Of a stretch of DNA of 64,000 nt, positions 27,413 to 36,746 are shown piece by piece. The stretch comes from Mechercharimyces sp. CAU 1602. Its GTDB lineage: Bacteria > Bacillota > Bacilli > Thermoactinomycetales > JANTPT01. Made by a program: the position numbers and the translations under genes. The DNA is taken from positions 1 to 64,000 of the forward strand of contig NZ_JANTPT010000002.1 in the NCBI RefSeq assembly GCF_024753565.1, given 5' to 3'. Position 1 is the stretch's first letter, and every line of letters starts with the position of its first letter. The notes beneath the pieces are model-generated. The model made no database searches, was not told where the DNA came from, and saw only the letters and a list, made by a program, of their open reading frames with translations.

Positions 27413-29314
27413 ATGAATCTGTTACAACTGAAGAAGGTGTCCAAATTTTTCGGCGCTACTCCAGTTTTTACTGAGGCTGATTTACGTGTCAACAGTAACG
27501 AGCGTGTCGGGATCGTAGGTCCTAATGGAGCTGGCAAAACGACGCTCCTGAAAGTTATCTTAGGTCAATTAGAAGCAGATCAAGGCGAGATCACCAAAGC
27601 AAAGCAAATTCGCATCGGTTATCTCGCACAAACAAGTGGTTTAGACTCCAGTCGCACCATCTGGGATGAAATGTTATCTGTATTCTCCCACATACGTGAG
27701 ATGGAGACACAACTCCGTCATTTGGAAAACATGATGGGGGATGAGAAAGTATTAGCTGATGATCATAAATACCAAAAAGTATTAGATCAATACGCTCATA
27801 TCCAGGAAGCGTTTGAAAAGGAAGGCGGATATCAATATGAGACCCGTATTCGCGGAGCTCTACACGGTCTCGGGCTAGCTAATCTATCCTGGGAAGAAGC
27901 GATTATTCATTCCTTGAGCGGGGGGCAAAAAACCCGAGTCGCTCTCGCCAAGATGTTATTAGAAGAGCCTGACCTACTCATCCTCGATGAGCCGACCAAT
28001 TATCTGGATATGGAGGCGTTACGCTGGCTAGAGCAAACATTGGCTCACTATCCTGGAGCCTTACTCCTCGTCTCTCATGATCGTTACTTTCTCGATCAAC
28101 TGGTGGAAATCATTTATGAAGTGGATCGTCATCAAGTGACTCGTTATACAGGCAATTATACTCGCTATTTACAGGAAAAAGAAGAGCGTCTCCTCCAATG
28201 GCAACAAAGCTACGACAAGCAGCAAACAGAAAAGAACAAGTTGGAAGAGTTTGTACAACGCAATATTGCTCGTGCCTCTACCACAAAACGGGCACAGAGC
28301 CGCCGTAAAACGCTTGAAAAAATGGAGATGATCACTGCTCCACCAAAAGAGCGTAAACAAGCTGCTATACGCTTTCCTACTGCCCAAACCAGTGGACAAG
28401 AGGTACTCACCATCACAGATGTAAGTATTGGGTACGGAAGCAATGTATTGGCTGACAACCTTCACTTCCACATTAAGCGGGGAGAACGTATCGCCTTATT
28501 AGGTCCAAACGGCGCCGGCAAAACGACCTTATTAAAGACAATTGCTGGTCGCCTCCCCATTTTAGCTGGAGAAATACAATTTGGAGCAGGCGTACAGATG
28601 GATGTCTATGATCAGGAGCAGACAGGCCTCACCCCCGAAAATACCGTGCTGGATGAATTGTGGAATGAGCATCCCAATTTGGATCAAACAACTGTCCGTT
28701 CTTATCTCGGACAATTCCTCTTTCATGGCGATGATGTTTTTAAACTCATCTCTTCTCTCTCCGGCGGAGAAAAAGCACGCCTATCTCTATTAAAGCGAAT
28801 GATTAATCGCGCCAATCTGCTTCTAATGGATGAACCGACTAACCACTTAGATATGCCCAGTAAAGAACGCTTAGAAGATGCATTACAAACATATACGGGT
28901 ACCCTTTTATTTGTTTCGCACGACCGTTATTTTATCAATAAATTAGCGACACATATTATTCGTTTAACTCCCACCGGCTTACTTCACTTCGAAGGAAATT
29001 ATAACCAGTTCCTGCAATTTGAAGCAGAGCAACAAGCTGCCCAGCAAGCAAAGAAAAAAGAAAGTTCCCCTGTTCGCAAGAGCAAAGAGCATGAGAAGAA
29101 AGAGACCGTTTCTGTAGCTCAATCCTTAGCAGCACTGGAAGATACCATTGCTCAATTAGAAGAGGAGAAAGAGAAAATCGAAGAAGAACTGTGTCAGCCT
29201 GAAATATTTCAACAGCCGGATAAGAGTCAACCTCTACAAGAACAGCTAACCCACCTTACCAACCAAATAGAAAAGCAGACTCAGAAGTGGTCCGAGTTGG
29301 CTGAAGAGATTTAA
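27413..29314 (+). CDS. ydiF: ABC-F family ATP-binding protein (YdiF-like)
   Basis: The 633-residue cytoplasmic protein has two ABC domains without membrane segments. Walker A motifs are GPNGAGKTT at residues 36-44 and again near 364, signatures are LSGGQKTR and LSGGEKAR, and Walker B regions end LDEPTNYLD and MDEPTNHLD. The inter-domain linker is basic and helical, and the C-terminal 80 residues form a Glu/Lys/Gln-rich coiled coil, as in YdiF/Uup. ABC-F proteins act on the ribosome. AGGTG precedes the ATG. It is the only rightward gene in this block. Confidence 0.93.
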   Translation: MNLLQLKKVSKFFGATPVFTEADLRVNSNERVGIVGPNGAGKTTLLKVILGQLEADQGEITKAKQIRIGYLAQTSGLDSSRTIWDEMLSVFSHIREMETQLRHLENMMGDEKVLADDHKYQKVLDQYAHIQEAFEKEGGYQYETRIRGALHGLGLANLSWEEAIIHSLSGGQKTRVALAKMLLEEPDLLILDEPTNYLDMEALRWLEQTLAHYPGALLLVSHDRYFLDQLVEIIYEVDRHQVTRYTGNYTRYLQEKEERLLQWQQSYDKQQTEKNKLEEFVQRNIARASTTKRAQSRRKTLEKMEMITAPPKERKQAAIRFPTAQTSGQEVLTITDVSIGYGSNVLADNLHFHIKRGERIALLGPNGAGKTTLLKTIAGRLPILAGEIQFGAGVQMDVYDQEQTGLTPENTVLDELWNEHPNLDQTTVRSYLGQFLFHGDDVFKLISSLSGGEKARLSLLKRMINRANLLLMDEPTNHLDMPSKERLEDALQTYTGTLLFVSHDRYFINKLATHIIRLTPTGLLHFEGNYNQFLQFEAEQQAAQQAKKKESSPVRKSKEHEKKETVSVAQSLAALEDTIAQLEEEKEKIEEELCQPEIFQQPDKSQPLQEQLTHLTNQIEKQTQKWSELAEEI

Positions 29315-29367
29315 GTAGAAGAGATGAACTCACATCAAACGAAGCTCCATCAAGTTAAACGTGAAAG

Positions 29368-29408
29368 AGCGGGAGGGCACCCTGTAGATGCCGCCGGCTC
29401 TTTTTTTC
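29368..29408 (+). terminator. ydiF terminator
   Basis: AGAGC...GGCTCT forms a GC-rich hairpin with small bulges, followed on the plus strand by seven T residues. It separates ydiF from the convergent pxpC. Confidence 0.75.
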
Positions 29409-29415
29409 TCCACTT

Positions 29416-30384
29416 TTACGAAATAGTATGTGACACCATCTCTATCTGACGCAAGAGCCGTTCCCGATGAATCGCCTCTGTCTGTGCTGCTTCCACTGAT
29501 ACCGCGCAAAAAGAAAGCTGATCTCCTGGAGCTAATTGAGCAACTACAGACAGGTCAGCTGAGATCACAGTGGCAATTTGTGCATATCCCCCTGTTGTTT
29601 GGCGGTCTGCCATCATGACAATCGGTTGACCCTCTGGTGGAACCTGCACCGTTCCTTTGGTTACCGCTTCACTTAACAACTCGATCTGCGTACGCTCCAT
29701 CTTCTGTTCTCCATAAAGGCGGTATCCCATACGATTGGAGTCTACACCGATCTGATATGACTGTGTAAAAAAGAGTTCTATGCTCTTCTTGCTAAACCAC
29801 CGATCATCTGGACCTAGCACAACGCGCACTCTGGGTGCCGCCGAATATGAGGGTAGTAACGAAGGAGAAAGTTTGCGACCCGCTCGAGTACTACGTGAGC
29901 TCTGCCCGATGCGTATACGATCCCCTTTTTGTAAAGGCCGTCCCTCAAAGCCGCCGATCCCACCTTGAACATAGGTGGAGCCACTTCCTAATACTTCTTC
30001 TGACTCTATTCCTCCCGCTATTGCGACATAAGTGCGCCATCCTGTTCTCCTTGTTGTGAAAGTAAGTGTTGCTCCTTTAGCTAGCCGAAAGCTTCGCCAA
30101 GGAAGGATCTTCGTGGCTCCCACCTTCGCCCCTAAATCTGCCCCACCTAATGCCAGCAACAGATCACACTCTGCTCGCAAACTGCTGCCTGGACCTGTCA
30201 CTTCTAGTACGGGTGCAGTACGAGCGTTACCTACCAATAAATTAGCAAGCTGGTGTGCCTGCTCATCCATCGCCCCTGCAGGTACAATTCCCAGCTGCTG
30301 ATAACCATAGCGCCCCCCATCTTGAATCGTCATGAACATACCAGCCCGCACAACCTCTAATTCTCTAAGCCCTGGTTGATTCAT
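29416..30384 (-). CDS. pxpC: 5-oxoprolinase subunit PxpC (KipA-like, biotin-dependent carboxyltransferase family)
   Basis: The 322-residue protein matches the PxpC/KipA family: MTIQDGGRYGYQQLGIVPAG near the N-terminus, NLLVGN, LEVTGPG, and the C-terminal MADRQTTGGYAQIATV. With PxpA and PxpB it hydrolyses 5-oxoproline (pyroglutamate) to glutamate using ATP. It is third in a pxpB-pxpA-pxpC operon, 27 bp after pxpA. The gene order differs from the B. subtilis kip locus. Confidence 0.94.
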   Translation of the reverse strand: MNQPGLRELEVVRAGMFMTIQDGGRYGYQQLGIVPAGAMDEQAHQLANLLVGNARTAPVLEVTGPGSSLRAECDLLLALGGADLGAKVGATKILPWRSFRLAKGATLTFTTRRTGWRTYVAIAGGIESEEVLGSGSTYVQGGIGGFEGRPLQKGDRIRIGQSSRSTRAGRKLSPSLLPSYSAAPRVRVVLGPDDRWFSKKSIELFFTQSYQIGVDSNRMGYRLYGEQKMERTQIELLSEAVTKGTVQVPPEGQPIVMMADRQTTGGYAQIATVISADLSVVAQLAPGDQLSFCAVSVEAAQTEAIHRERLLRQIEMVSHTIS

Positions 30385-30411
30385 TCCTCCCCTCCCCCTT
30401 CGCTTCTACGC

Positions 30412-31167
30412 TTACATTCCAATACGAATCCCTTCTGCCCGTAAGCCATTATACAGCTCCTGCAAAAATCCCAGTGCTTGTGGTGAATCCCCATGTACGC
30501 AAATCGTATCCGCCTGTAAATGTATTGATGTTCCGGTAACCGTGCGCATGGTGCCCGTGCGCAGGCAGGTAATGATTTGCTCGATTGCTTCAGTAGAGCT
30601 GGTTATTAACGCATTCTTCTGACTGCGTGGAGTTAAACTCCCATCGGATTGGTAGGTACGGTCAGCAAACACCTCTTCTGCTACCGTAAGCCCTAGTTTG
30701 CGCCCTCTTTCCACCAACACACTTCCTGCCAGAGCATACAGTACTAACGACGTATCCAAATCATACACCGCTTTTGCTATCGCTTCCGCGATAGTGGAGT
30801 TATGCGCTCCCATATGATATAAAGCTCCATGAGGTTTCACATGATGAAGGCGACCGCCATGAAGGTGAATAAACGCTTGCAACGCACCGATCTGATACAC
30901 CACGAGATTGTAAACCTCTCTTGCTTCCATGTCCATATAACGACGCCCAAACCCCATTCGATCGGGTAATCCAGGATGAGCCCCTATGTTTACCTGATAC
31001 GCTTGCGCCCTCTCCACTGATGTTTGCATCACATTGTGATCTCCCGCGTGATAACCACACGCGATGTTGACAGACGATATATAGCGATATACTTGATCAT
31101 CAACCTCTAGCCGATACACACCAAAACTTTCTCCTAGATCGCAATTCACATCGACCACGCTAATCAT
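30412..31167 (-). CDS. pxpA: 5-oxoprolinase subunit PxpA (LamB/YcsF family)
   Basis: The 251-residue protein has the family signature VDVNCDLGESFG at the N-terminus, then SVNIACGYHAGDHNVM, GAHPGLPDRMGFGRR and the HVKPHGALYH motif. It forms the 5-oxoprolinase complex with PxpB and PxpC. Its ATG lies inside the 3' end of pxpB (8-nt overlap) after GGGGGAG, so translation is probably coupled. Confidence 0.95.
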   Translation of the reverse strand: MISVVDVNCDLGESFGVYRLEVDDQVYRYISSVNIACGYHAGDHNVMQTSVERAQAYQVNIGAHPGLPDRMGFGRRYMDMEAREVYNLVVYQIGALQAFIHLHGGRLHHVKPHGALYHMGAHNSTIAEAIAKAVYDLDTSLVLYALAGSVLVERGRKLGLTVAEEVFADRTYQSDGSLTPRSQKNALITSSTEAIEQIITCLRTGTMRTVTGTSIHLQADTICVHGDSPQALGFLQELYNGLRAEGIRIGM

Positions 31168-31930
31168 TTTTCTCCCCCTTACTAGTACTGCTAATACGAT
31201 ACTCGCCTGCTTTTACCTCTTGCTCAATCTGATGATATACTGCACGACTAATTGGAATAAAGCGAAGGTAATCACCTGCTCGATACGGTACTAGCTCAGG
31301 ATCATTCCAATCCAGCAAAGGAATAGGGGTACGACCGATGATGCGCCATCCGCCTGGAGAAGAAATTGGATAAACCCCTGTCTGCGTGCCCGCAATCCCC
31401 ACCGATCCGCTCTCCACATAAGGGCGGGGAGTAGCTAAACGAGGTGTAGCAATTCGTGAGGACATTCCGCCTAAATAAGGAAATCCTGGTGTGAAGCCGA
31501 TCATATAGATGAGATAATCGGGACGGCTATGTTCCCTAATCACTTCTTCTTCACTCACATGATGAATGCATGCCACATCTACTAAGTCAACCCCCAGCTC
31601 TTTCTCATAACAGACAGGAATTTTAAGTCGCCTAGGAGAGAATCGCTCCTCGTGCTTGTCAGCATGTAATTGATATAATTGCTCCACCAGCATGGTGTAG
31701 TTTACTTCGTATGGGTTGTAATAGATGGTCACACTTCCATAGGTGGGCACCCACTCTTCTATTCCCACGAGTGGATTGGACTGCAGTAGCCTACACCATT
31801 GACGCACGCGTCGATGGAGTTGAGGGGAGATCTCTCTCCCAAAGGACAAGCGGACGGCACGATCTCCCATAGGATGAATGGAGAATTGACCCTTCTTGTC
31901 TCCTAAATGAACCTCCTTCTCCTCCCACAA
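31160..31930 (-). CDS. pxpB: 5-oxoprolinase subunit PxpB (KipI-like)
   Basis: The protein has the KipI/PxpB features: SIHPMGDRAVRLSFG, VTIYYNPYEVNY, GFTPGFPYLGGM and VGIAGTQTGVYPISSPGGW. It probably forms the PxpBC heterodimer; KipI of B. subtilis also inhibits the sporulation kinase KinA. The start is uncertain. The open frame runs back to 32035 through DnaA boxes, which is unlikely to be coding. A perfect AAGGAGG at 31918-31912 is followed by no in-frame ATG, GTG or TTG at the right distance. I place the start at the TTG at 31930 (256 residues); the first in-frame ATG is at 31870. Confidence 0.85.
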   Translation of the reverse strand: MWEEKEVHLGDKKGQFSIHPMGDRAVRLSFGREISPQLHRRVRQWCRLLQSNPLVGIEEWVPTYGSVTIYYNPYEVNYTMLVEQLYQLHADKHEERFSPRRLKIPVCYEKELGVDLVDVACIHHVSEEEVIREHSRPDYLIYMIGFTPGFPYLGGMSSRIATPRLATPRPYVESGSVGIAGTQTGVYPISSPGGWRIIGRTPIPLLDWNDPELVPYRAGDYLRFIPISRAVYHQIEQEVKAGEYRISSTSKGEKND

Positions 31931-31931
31931 T

Positions 31932-32166
31932 TTATCCACAACCCCTCTCTTCAAAACATACAACCCACACTTCTTTTCCACTAAGTTATCCACATTATCC
32001 ACAGGGGTGTGGATGGGAATATCCACACCCCCCATGAAATCGTAATTATATGGGAAATTTCGGTTAATTTCGACAAAAAGAGCGGGTTTTCATCTACCTG
32101 ATGGTTCTGTTTTTCCATATAGTTCTCACTTTTTATCCACTAAGTTATCCACACAGCTGTGGATAA
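31932..32166. repeat. DnaA-box cluster between tsaD and pxpB
   Basis: Five perfect DnaA boxes (TTATCCACA) occur in 235 bp: 31932-31940, 31986-31994, 31995-32003 and 32145-32153 on the plus strand and 32158-32166 on the minus strand. Two one-mismatch copies lie at 32019-32027 and 32133-32141, and a two-mismatch copy at 32008-32016. Two boxes are directly abutted and two face each other across four bases. dnaA and dnaN are not here, so this is probably a DnaA-titrating or regulatory cluster rather than oriC. Confidence 0.88.
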
Positions 32167-32371
32167 CTTCACTCTTCTTCTTCCCTTTTAGGTAAGAACA
32201 CGCTATAAAAAGGATATATATTCCTTCATCTGTTTACGTCTTTCCTCCAAAAAGTGGACGGTTCTCATGAACAAACTAAGCTTAGCCATCCACTTCATGA
32301 ACATATAGTCTACTCTTTCGAGCAGTACCTCTTCCTACCCTCTCCAATCATGCTAACAAACATCCATAAGG
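32167..32371. other. Non-coding region downstream of tsaD
   Basis: Apart from the DnaA boxes just left of it, I see no gene, strong hairpin or clear promoter in this 200-bp region. The tsaD transcript has no obvious terminator here. Confidence 0.4.
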
Positions 32372-33415
32372 TTACTCCGCAGCCTCTTCATTGATTAAAG
32401 GTAAGTTAGCGTTGGCATTTAGGGTAAAGTCAGCCCGGTGCCCTCCTTGATAAGCAAAGGTACCGGCCGCAGCGATCATAGCAGCATTATCAGTACAAAG
32501 AGAGAGTGGAGGAAGACGAAGACAAACATCGGTAGTATTTGTACGAGATGTCAATGCTGAGCGCAAAGCTTTATTCGCCGATACCCCACCTGCTAAGAGT
32601 AATTGATTCACTCCCCTTGCCTTCACTGCCGCTAATGATTTTTCTACCAATACCTCTATCACAGCTGCTTGAAAACTTGCTGCTAAATCAGCGGAATAAA
32701 TCTCTTCCCCCCGTTGAGTAGCATTGTGAATGGTATTCATCACAGCCGATTTCAACCCACTAAAACTAAAATCAAAAGAGCCCTCTTCTAACCATGCACG
32801 TGGAAGAGAATAGCTAGGCTTTCCCCTTTGGGCCAACTTTTCTACTTGGGGTCCTCCAGGATAAGGGAGCTGTAACAAACGCGCCACTTTATCATACGCT
32901 TCCCCAGCCGCATCATCGCGCGTACGTCCTAAGCGTTCAAATTGCATGTGATCTTTCATATATATTAATTCAGTATGCCCACCTGAGACAACAAGTGCTA
33001 CTAAAGGAAAAGAAAGCGGCTGAATTAAGTGATTAGCATAAATATGACCCGCAATATGATGAACGGGAATCAGGGGTATCCCTGTAGAAAAGGAGAGCGC
33101 TTTTGCCGCCGAAACACCTATAAGAAGAGCCCCGACCAAGCCCGGACCTTGTGTAACAGCAATAGCAGTTATTTCATTCAGCTTTACTTCTGCCTGATCT
33201 AACGCCTCTTGGATAACCAATGTAATATTTTCTACATGACGACGTGAAGCTACTTCAGGCACTACGCCACCAAAGCGTTGATGCACTTCCATCTGCGAAG
33301 CGACTACGTTCGAAAGAATGTGCTCCCCGTCCGCCACCACCGACACCGCTGTTTCGTCACAGCTCGTCTCCAAACCCAGCACCAATGTCCGTTTGTTCAA
33401 TGTATTATTTCTCAT
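32372..33415 (-). CDS. tsaD: tRNA N6-adenosine threonylcarbamoyltransferase TsaD
   Basis: The 347-residue enzyme (Gcp/YgjD/Kae1 family) transfers threonylcarbamoyl to A37 of ANN-decoding tRNAs. It has [11 protein letters not shown] (residues 14-24), the metal ligands His120 and His124 in [24 protein letters not shown] and the C-terminal [12 protein letters not shown]. Its ATG overlaps the end of rimI by 11 nt, so it is the last cistron of the thiL-tsaE-tsaB-rimI-tsaD operon. Confidence 0.98.
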   Translation of the reverse strand: MRNNTLNKRTLVLGLETSCDETAVSVVADGEHILSNVVASQMEVHQRFGGVVPEVASRRHVENITLVIQEALDQAEVKLNEITAIAVTQGPGLVGALLIGVSAAKALSFSTGIPLIPVHHIAGHIYANHLIQPLSFPLVALVVSGGHTELIYMKDHMQFERLGRTRDDAAGEAYDKVARLLQLPYPGGPQVEKLAQRGKPSYSLPRAWLEEGSFDFSFSGLKSAVMNTIHNATQRGEEIYSADLAASFQAAVIEVLVEKSLAAVKARGVNQLLLAGGVSANKALRSALTSRTNTTDVCLRLPPLSLCTDNAAMIAAAGTFAYQGGHRADFTLNANANLPLINEEAAE

Positions 33416-33866
33416 GTAATGTCACCCACATTATAATTGCGTCTTCGTGATTGTCCGAATAATAGCGTGGACGAATCCCTTTCTGTTCAAATCCTAATTT
33501 TTGATAAAGTGCCAATGCTACTTTGTTTGATGGACGCACTTCCAAAGTCATTTTCGTAGCTCCCAACATGAGGGCCAACTGCCGAACATAGTGCATTGTA
33601 CTCTCACCTAGGGAGTAACCGCGAAATGTCGGCAAAATAGCAAAGTTGGTAATGTGAGCTTCATCCATAATGACCCACATACCACAATAACCAATTACCC
33701 GCTCTGCCACTTCCACTACAGTATAGTGGGCCATTCGATTATGCTTTATCTCTTGAATAAATGCTTGTCTCGTCCATGGAGTAGGAAAAGATGCATGTTC
33801 TACTTCCAGAACTGCAGGGATATCTTCTATTTTCATCGCACGAAAATGAACATCTGCTTGCATCAT
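33405..33866 (-). CDS. rimI: Ribosomal protein S18-alanine N-acetyltransferase RimI (GNAT)
   Basis: The 153-residue GNAT protein has [16 protein letters not shown], the acetyl-CoA region in [18 protein letters not shown] and [19 protein letters not shown]. By family and context it acetylates ribosomal protein S18 or a related target. The ATG at 33866 overlaps the tsaB stop by ATGA; longer in-frame extensions into tsaB are rejected. Confidence 0.93.
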   Translation of the reverse strand: MMQADVHFRAMKIEDIPAVLEVEHASFPTPWTRQAFIQEIKHNRMAHYTVVEVAERVIGYCGMWVIMDEAHITNFAILPTFRGYSLGESTMHYVRQLALMLGATKMTLEVRPSNKVALALYQKLGFEQKGIRPRYYSDNHEDAIIMWVTLHEK

Positions 33867-34573
33867 GTATGATCCCCTTGCTGTTTTTCCTTCCACTTTG
33901 TCTCCGCTTCTGTTAACTGTAAATATTCGGGAACAAAAGAATGAGCATCGACGCTCTCTCCCTTCTTCCACTTCTCCCAAGCGATCTGTGCCAAGCGGCT
34001 CGCTCGTGGGATGTTTTCATCTGCATAGCCGAAAAAAGCATCCTCGCCCACCGCCTCTATGATCATAGGGCGAAAAGAGGCGACATCATCCCCAAGAAAG
34101 AGAAGGGGCCCTTTATCTTTCAAATATAGCAACCATTCATCTAAAGGTCGCACTCCCTCAGGAGCATCCTTTTTTCCACTTCCATCTGTCCACTGATATA
34201 AACCTGTGTAGATTCGGCGACGACGCGCATCAAACATGGGTACAATCTTACCTGTAAATCTGTTGCCATTACTTGCTAATGTCTCTAAACTGGATACACC
34301 GATTAAAGGCAGTTTAAGGCTCCATGCCATTGTTTTTGCTGTGGTTACACCAATGCGTACACCTGTATACGATCCTGGCCCCTGTGCAACCGCAATTACG
34401 TCAATATCGTTAATACTCAGCCCTAAATCAGTTAGCAGATGGTTTATAGTGGGCATAAGGCGCACTGAGTGATTCTTTTTTAGATTGGTTGTAACTTCTC
34501 CTAGCACGTGCCCTTCTTCTACCACAGCCACTCCCAACACGAGCGTGGATGTATCTAGCGCCAACATTTTCAC
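33863..34573 (-). CDS. tsaB: tRNA threonylcarbamoyladenosine biosynthesis protein TsaB
   Basis: The 236-residue protein has the ASKHA-type N-terminus MLALDTSTLVLGVAVVE and AVAQGPGSYTGVRIGVTTAK, and lacks the metal-ligand His pair of TsaD. It dimerises with TsaD in the t6A complex. The GTG start (34573) follows GGGAGCGAA and overlaps the tsaE stop by GTGA. Confidence 0.96.
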   Translation of the reverse strand: MKMLALDTSTLVLGVAVVEEGHVLGEVTTNLKKNHSVRLMPTINHLLTDLGLSINDIDVIAVAQGPGSYTGVRIGVTTAKTMAWSLKLPLIGVSSLETLASNGNRFTGKIVPMFDARRRRIYTGLYQWTDGSGKKDAPEGVRPLDEWLLYLKDKGPLLFLGDDVASFRPMIIEAVGEDAFFGYADENIPRASRLAQIAWEKWKKGESVDAHSFVPEYLQLTEAETKWKEKQQGDHT

Positions 34574-35031
34574 TTCGCTCCCAGCTCCTCACATAATTTC
34601 CCCACTCGAGGATGGGTTGAACTCAAACAAATCTGCCGAGTCCCCTCAGCTAGTAACGTAATTGTAACCCACCAACAATCTTCTGGTAGTTGCGGCTCAA
34701 TATGCTGCGCCCATTCGACCAGAGTAATCCCATCTCCAGCAAAATACTCTTCCAAGCCCAACTCCTCTTCAGGATTTTGAATGCGATATACGTCCATGTG
34801 GTAAAGCGGAATCGGGGCTTCATACTCTTTAATCAACGTAAAAGTAGGGCTATCTACAGGATCGCTAATGCCAAGCTCTTCAGCAAAGCCTTGTGTAAAA
34901 GTAGTCTTGCCTACCCCAAGATTACCAACGAGAGCTACCACCTCTCCTACTTGCATATGCTGAGCAAGTTTCCTTCCCAACGCTTTCGTCTCCTCTGCAC
35001 TATGTGTCTCCCACACACAATTAGCGTTCAT
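34570..35031 (-). CDS. tsaE: tRNA threonylcarbamoyladenosine biosynthesis ATPase TsaE
   Basis: The 153-residue ATPase has the P-loop GNLGVGKTTFTQGFAEELG and the switch region DSPTFTLIKEYE, followed by LYHMDVYRI and a VEWAQ motif. It supports TsaBD in the t6A pathway. It lies 6 bp downstream of thiL. Confidence 0.97.
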   Translation of the reverse strand: MNANCVWETHSAEETKALGRKLAQHMQVGEVVALVGNLGVGKTTFTQGFAEELGISDPVDSPTFTLIKEYEAPIPLYHMDVYRIQNPEEELGLEEYFAGDGITLVEWAQHIEPQLPEDCWWVTITLLAEGTRQICLSSTHPRVGKLCEELGAK

Positions 35032-35037
35032 GTTCTT

Positions 35038-36027
35038 TCACCTCTTTCGTCCATGGTTATAACCGGCACGTGTCAACTGCTCCCGTTCACCTGATCGTAC
35101 AATCTCGACCTCACTTCCCCGACCGCTCTCCACATAGCCTATCGGGATCATCGGGGTCGGCGCGCTGGCAGCTTTACGTTGAAACCAAGTTGCTGGTGCA
35201 GTGCCCAGCAGCTGAAAGTCTTCCCCACCGTGTAGAGCCCACTCATACGGGTCCATCTGCATTTGGTCAGCATAAGCGATCACTTCCTTACTCAGTGGTA
35301 GCTTATCCTGTTCCAATAGAAGATGTACACCACTTGCATCAGCGATCTCCCACGCTTCTTGCGAAATCCCATCACTAATATCATTTAAAGCGATACGCTC
35401 GCCGCTAGCAGCTAGCCACTTTCCCAATGTCACACAGGGATGCGGTCGCCGGTGTGCCTGTAGCAGTTTAGGATGTAGCTCACTACGCTCCTCATCATGG
35501 TGAAGGAGAATATTTAAACCAGCAGCTGAGTCCCCTAACGTACCTGTAACAAACACAATATCTCCTTTCTCTGCAGTAGAACGACGTAGCGCCCTCCCTG
35601 CCCTCACCTCACCCAGTATCGTCAAAGTAAGTACCAATGTATGCGGGGATGAGACCGTATCTCCTCCTACCAGAGTAACCTCATGCTTAGCTGCTAACTG
35701 ATACAGCCCTTTGTAGATTTCTACAAGTTCTGATTCTGACCAGTTACTCGGAACTGCAAGTGAGAGCAAAGCAAAGGTTGGCGTAGCACCCATCGCCGCC
35801 ATATCACTCAAGTTAGCGGCCATCAGCTTCCAACCAATATCAGCTGGTCGCATGGTAGCTCGCAAAAAATGAACCGTCTCCACCATCGTATCACTACTGA
35901 TTACCACCTGATACCCAGGCGCCATACTTACAACGGCTGCGTCATCACCCGCGTCAACAACGACAGGTCTTGTTACTGGTGGACGCTGAGCCAACAGTTG
36001 CTGGATCAGTACAAATTCATCACGCAT
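35038..36027 (-). CDS. thiL: Thiamine-monophosphate kinase
   Basis: The 329-residue enzyme of the PurM-like fold phosphorylates thiamine monophosphate to the diphosphate. It has VVVDAGDDAAVVSM, the metal site VISSDTMVETVHF, LSDMAAMGATPTFALLSL and LVGGDTVSSP. GGGGTGATGAGGA precedes the ATG. It is the first gene of the thiL-tsaE-tsaB-rimI-tsaD operon. Its start codon is only 19 nt after a tRNA-array terminator, leaving no room for a promoter of its own. Confidence 0.96.
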   Translation of the reverse strand: MRDEFVLIQQLLAQRPPVTRPVVVDAGDDAAVVSMAPGYQVVISSDTMVETVHFLRATMRPADIGWKLMAANLSDMAAMGATPTFALLSLAVPSNWSESELVEIYKGLYQLAAKHEVTLVGGDTVSSPHTLVLTLTILGEVRAGRALRRSTAEKGDIVFVTGTLGDSAAGLNILLHHDEERSELHPKLLQAHRRPHPCVTLGKWLAASGERIALNDISDGISQEAWEIADASGVHLLLEQDKLPLSKEVIAYADQMQMDPYEWALHGGEDFQLLGTAPATWFQRKAASAPTPMIPIGYVESGRGSEVEIVRSGEREQLTRAGYNHGRKR

Positions 36028-36046
36028 TCCTCATCACCCCGCTATA

Positions 36047-36077
36047 TAAAAAGACCGTAGCAGTAATCGCTACGGTC
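36047..36077 (-). terminator. Terminator of the first tRNA array
   Basis: GACCGTAGC pairs with GCTACGGTC around a seven-base loop (36053-36077), followed on the minus strand by TTTTTATA. thiL begins 19 nt further on. Confidence 0.9.
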
Positions 36078-36081
36078 GCTG

Positions 36082-36155
36082 TGGAGCGGGTGATGGGAAT
36101 CGAACCCACGCATTCGGCTTGGAAGGCCGATGTTCTACCATTGAACTACACCCGC
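36082..36155 (-). tRNA. tRNA-Gly(TCC)
   Basis: Full cloverleaf with encoded CCA. Acceptor GCGGGTG/CACCCGC; the anticodon loop CTTCCAA gives TCC. Last gene of the first array. Confidence 0.97.
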
Positions 36156-36180
36156 ATATTAGAAGTATGTTTTTACAAAG

Positions 36181-36257
<77 letters not shown>

Positions 36258-36292
36258 AAAGTGCGTCAGCTGCACTTACATCATAGTAGTGA

Positions 36293-36379
36293 TGGTGCGG
36301 TCGGCGAGACTCGAACTCGCACAGCCATGAGGCCACTACCCCCTCAAGATAGCGTGTCTGCCAATTCCACCACGACCGC
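36293..36379 (-). tRNA. tRNA-Leu(GAG)
   Basis: Class II cloverleaf with a long variable arm and encoded CCA. Anticodon stem CTATC/GGTAG, loop TTGAGGG, giving GAG. Confidence 0.95.
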
Positions 36380-36401
36380 GTAACTTGCTAATAGATATAT
36401 G

Positions 36402-36485
36402 TGGTGCGGGTGAAGGGACTCGAACCCCCACGTCATAGACGCTAGATCCTAAATCTAGTGCGTCTGCCAATTCCGCCACACCCGC
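36402..36485 (-). tRNA. tRNA-Leu(TAG)
   Basis: Class II cloverleaf with encoded CCA. Anticodon stem CTAGA/TCTAG, loop TTTAGGA, giving TAG. First gene of the array. Confidence 0.96.
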
Positions 36486-36554
36486 ATGGTTACGCTACAA
36501 GTAGCGATTTATTTTTGATCATCCGGTAGATAACATCTCCCGTCGACAAGTACT

Positions 36555-36583
36555 ATCTTACCACGGGGGTAAATGCGAGTCAA
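36555..36583 (-). promoter_or_regulatory. Promoter of the first tRNA array
   Basis: The minus strand has TTGACT (36583-36578), a 17-bp spacer and TAAGAT (36560-36555). GTCG begins eight nucleotides after the -10 box (36547). TGGTAAGATAG and CTTGTCG are shared with rRNA P2 at the same positions. Confidence 0.88.
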
Positions 36584-36746
36584 GCATTTTTTTATATTTT
36601 TTTATCGCAAGTGATCTGACCCACATCTATTCCTCAGCTAAGCGGTAACTTCAGTAGAAATGCTTTGCTTTACATATGTAATCCCAATCGTCCAAGCTTC
36701 ACAAGAGTGAACCACGGACAGGAGCACAAACATCCCTTATCCCTGG

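Noticed and set aside
31931-32035. 35-codon N-terminal extension of pxpB
   Set aside because: It is encoded by tandem DnaA boxes, so it is very unlikely to be translated.
31932-32166. Chromosomal origin oriC
   Set aside because: dnaA, dnaN and the usual neighbours are absent; a regulatory DnaA-box cluster fits better.
33867-33980. Longer N-terminus of rimI reaching into tsaB
   Set aside because: The ATGA overlap at 33863-33866 gives the normal family N-terminus; the extension is tsaB read in another frame.
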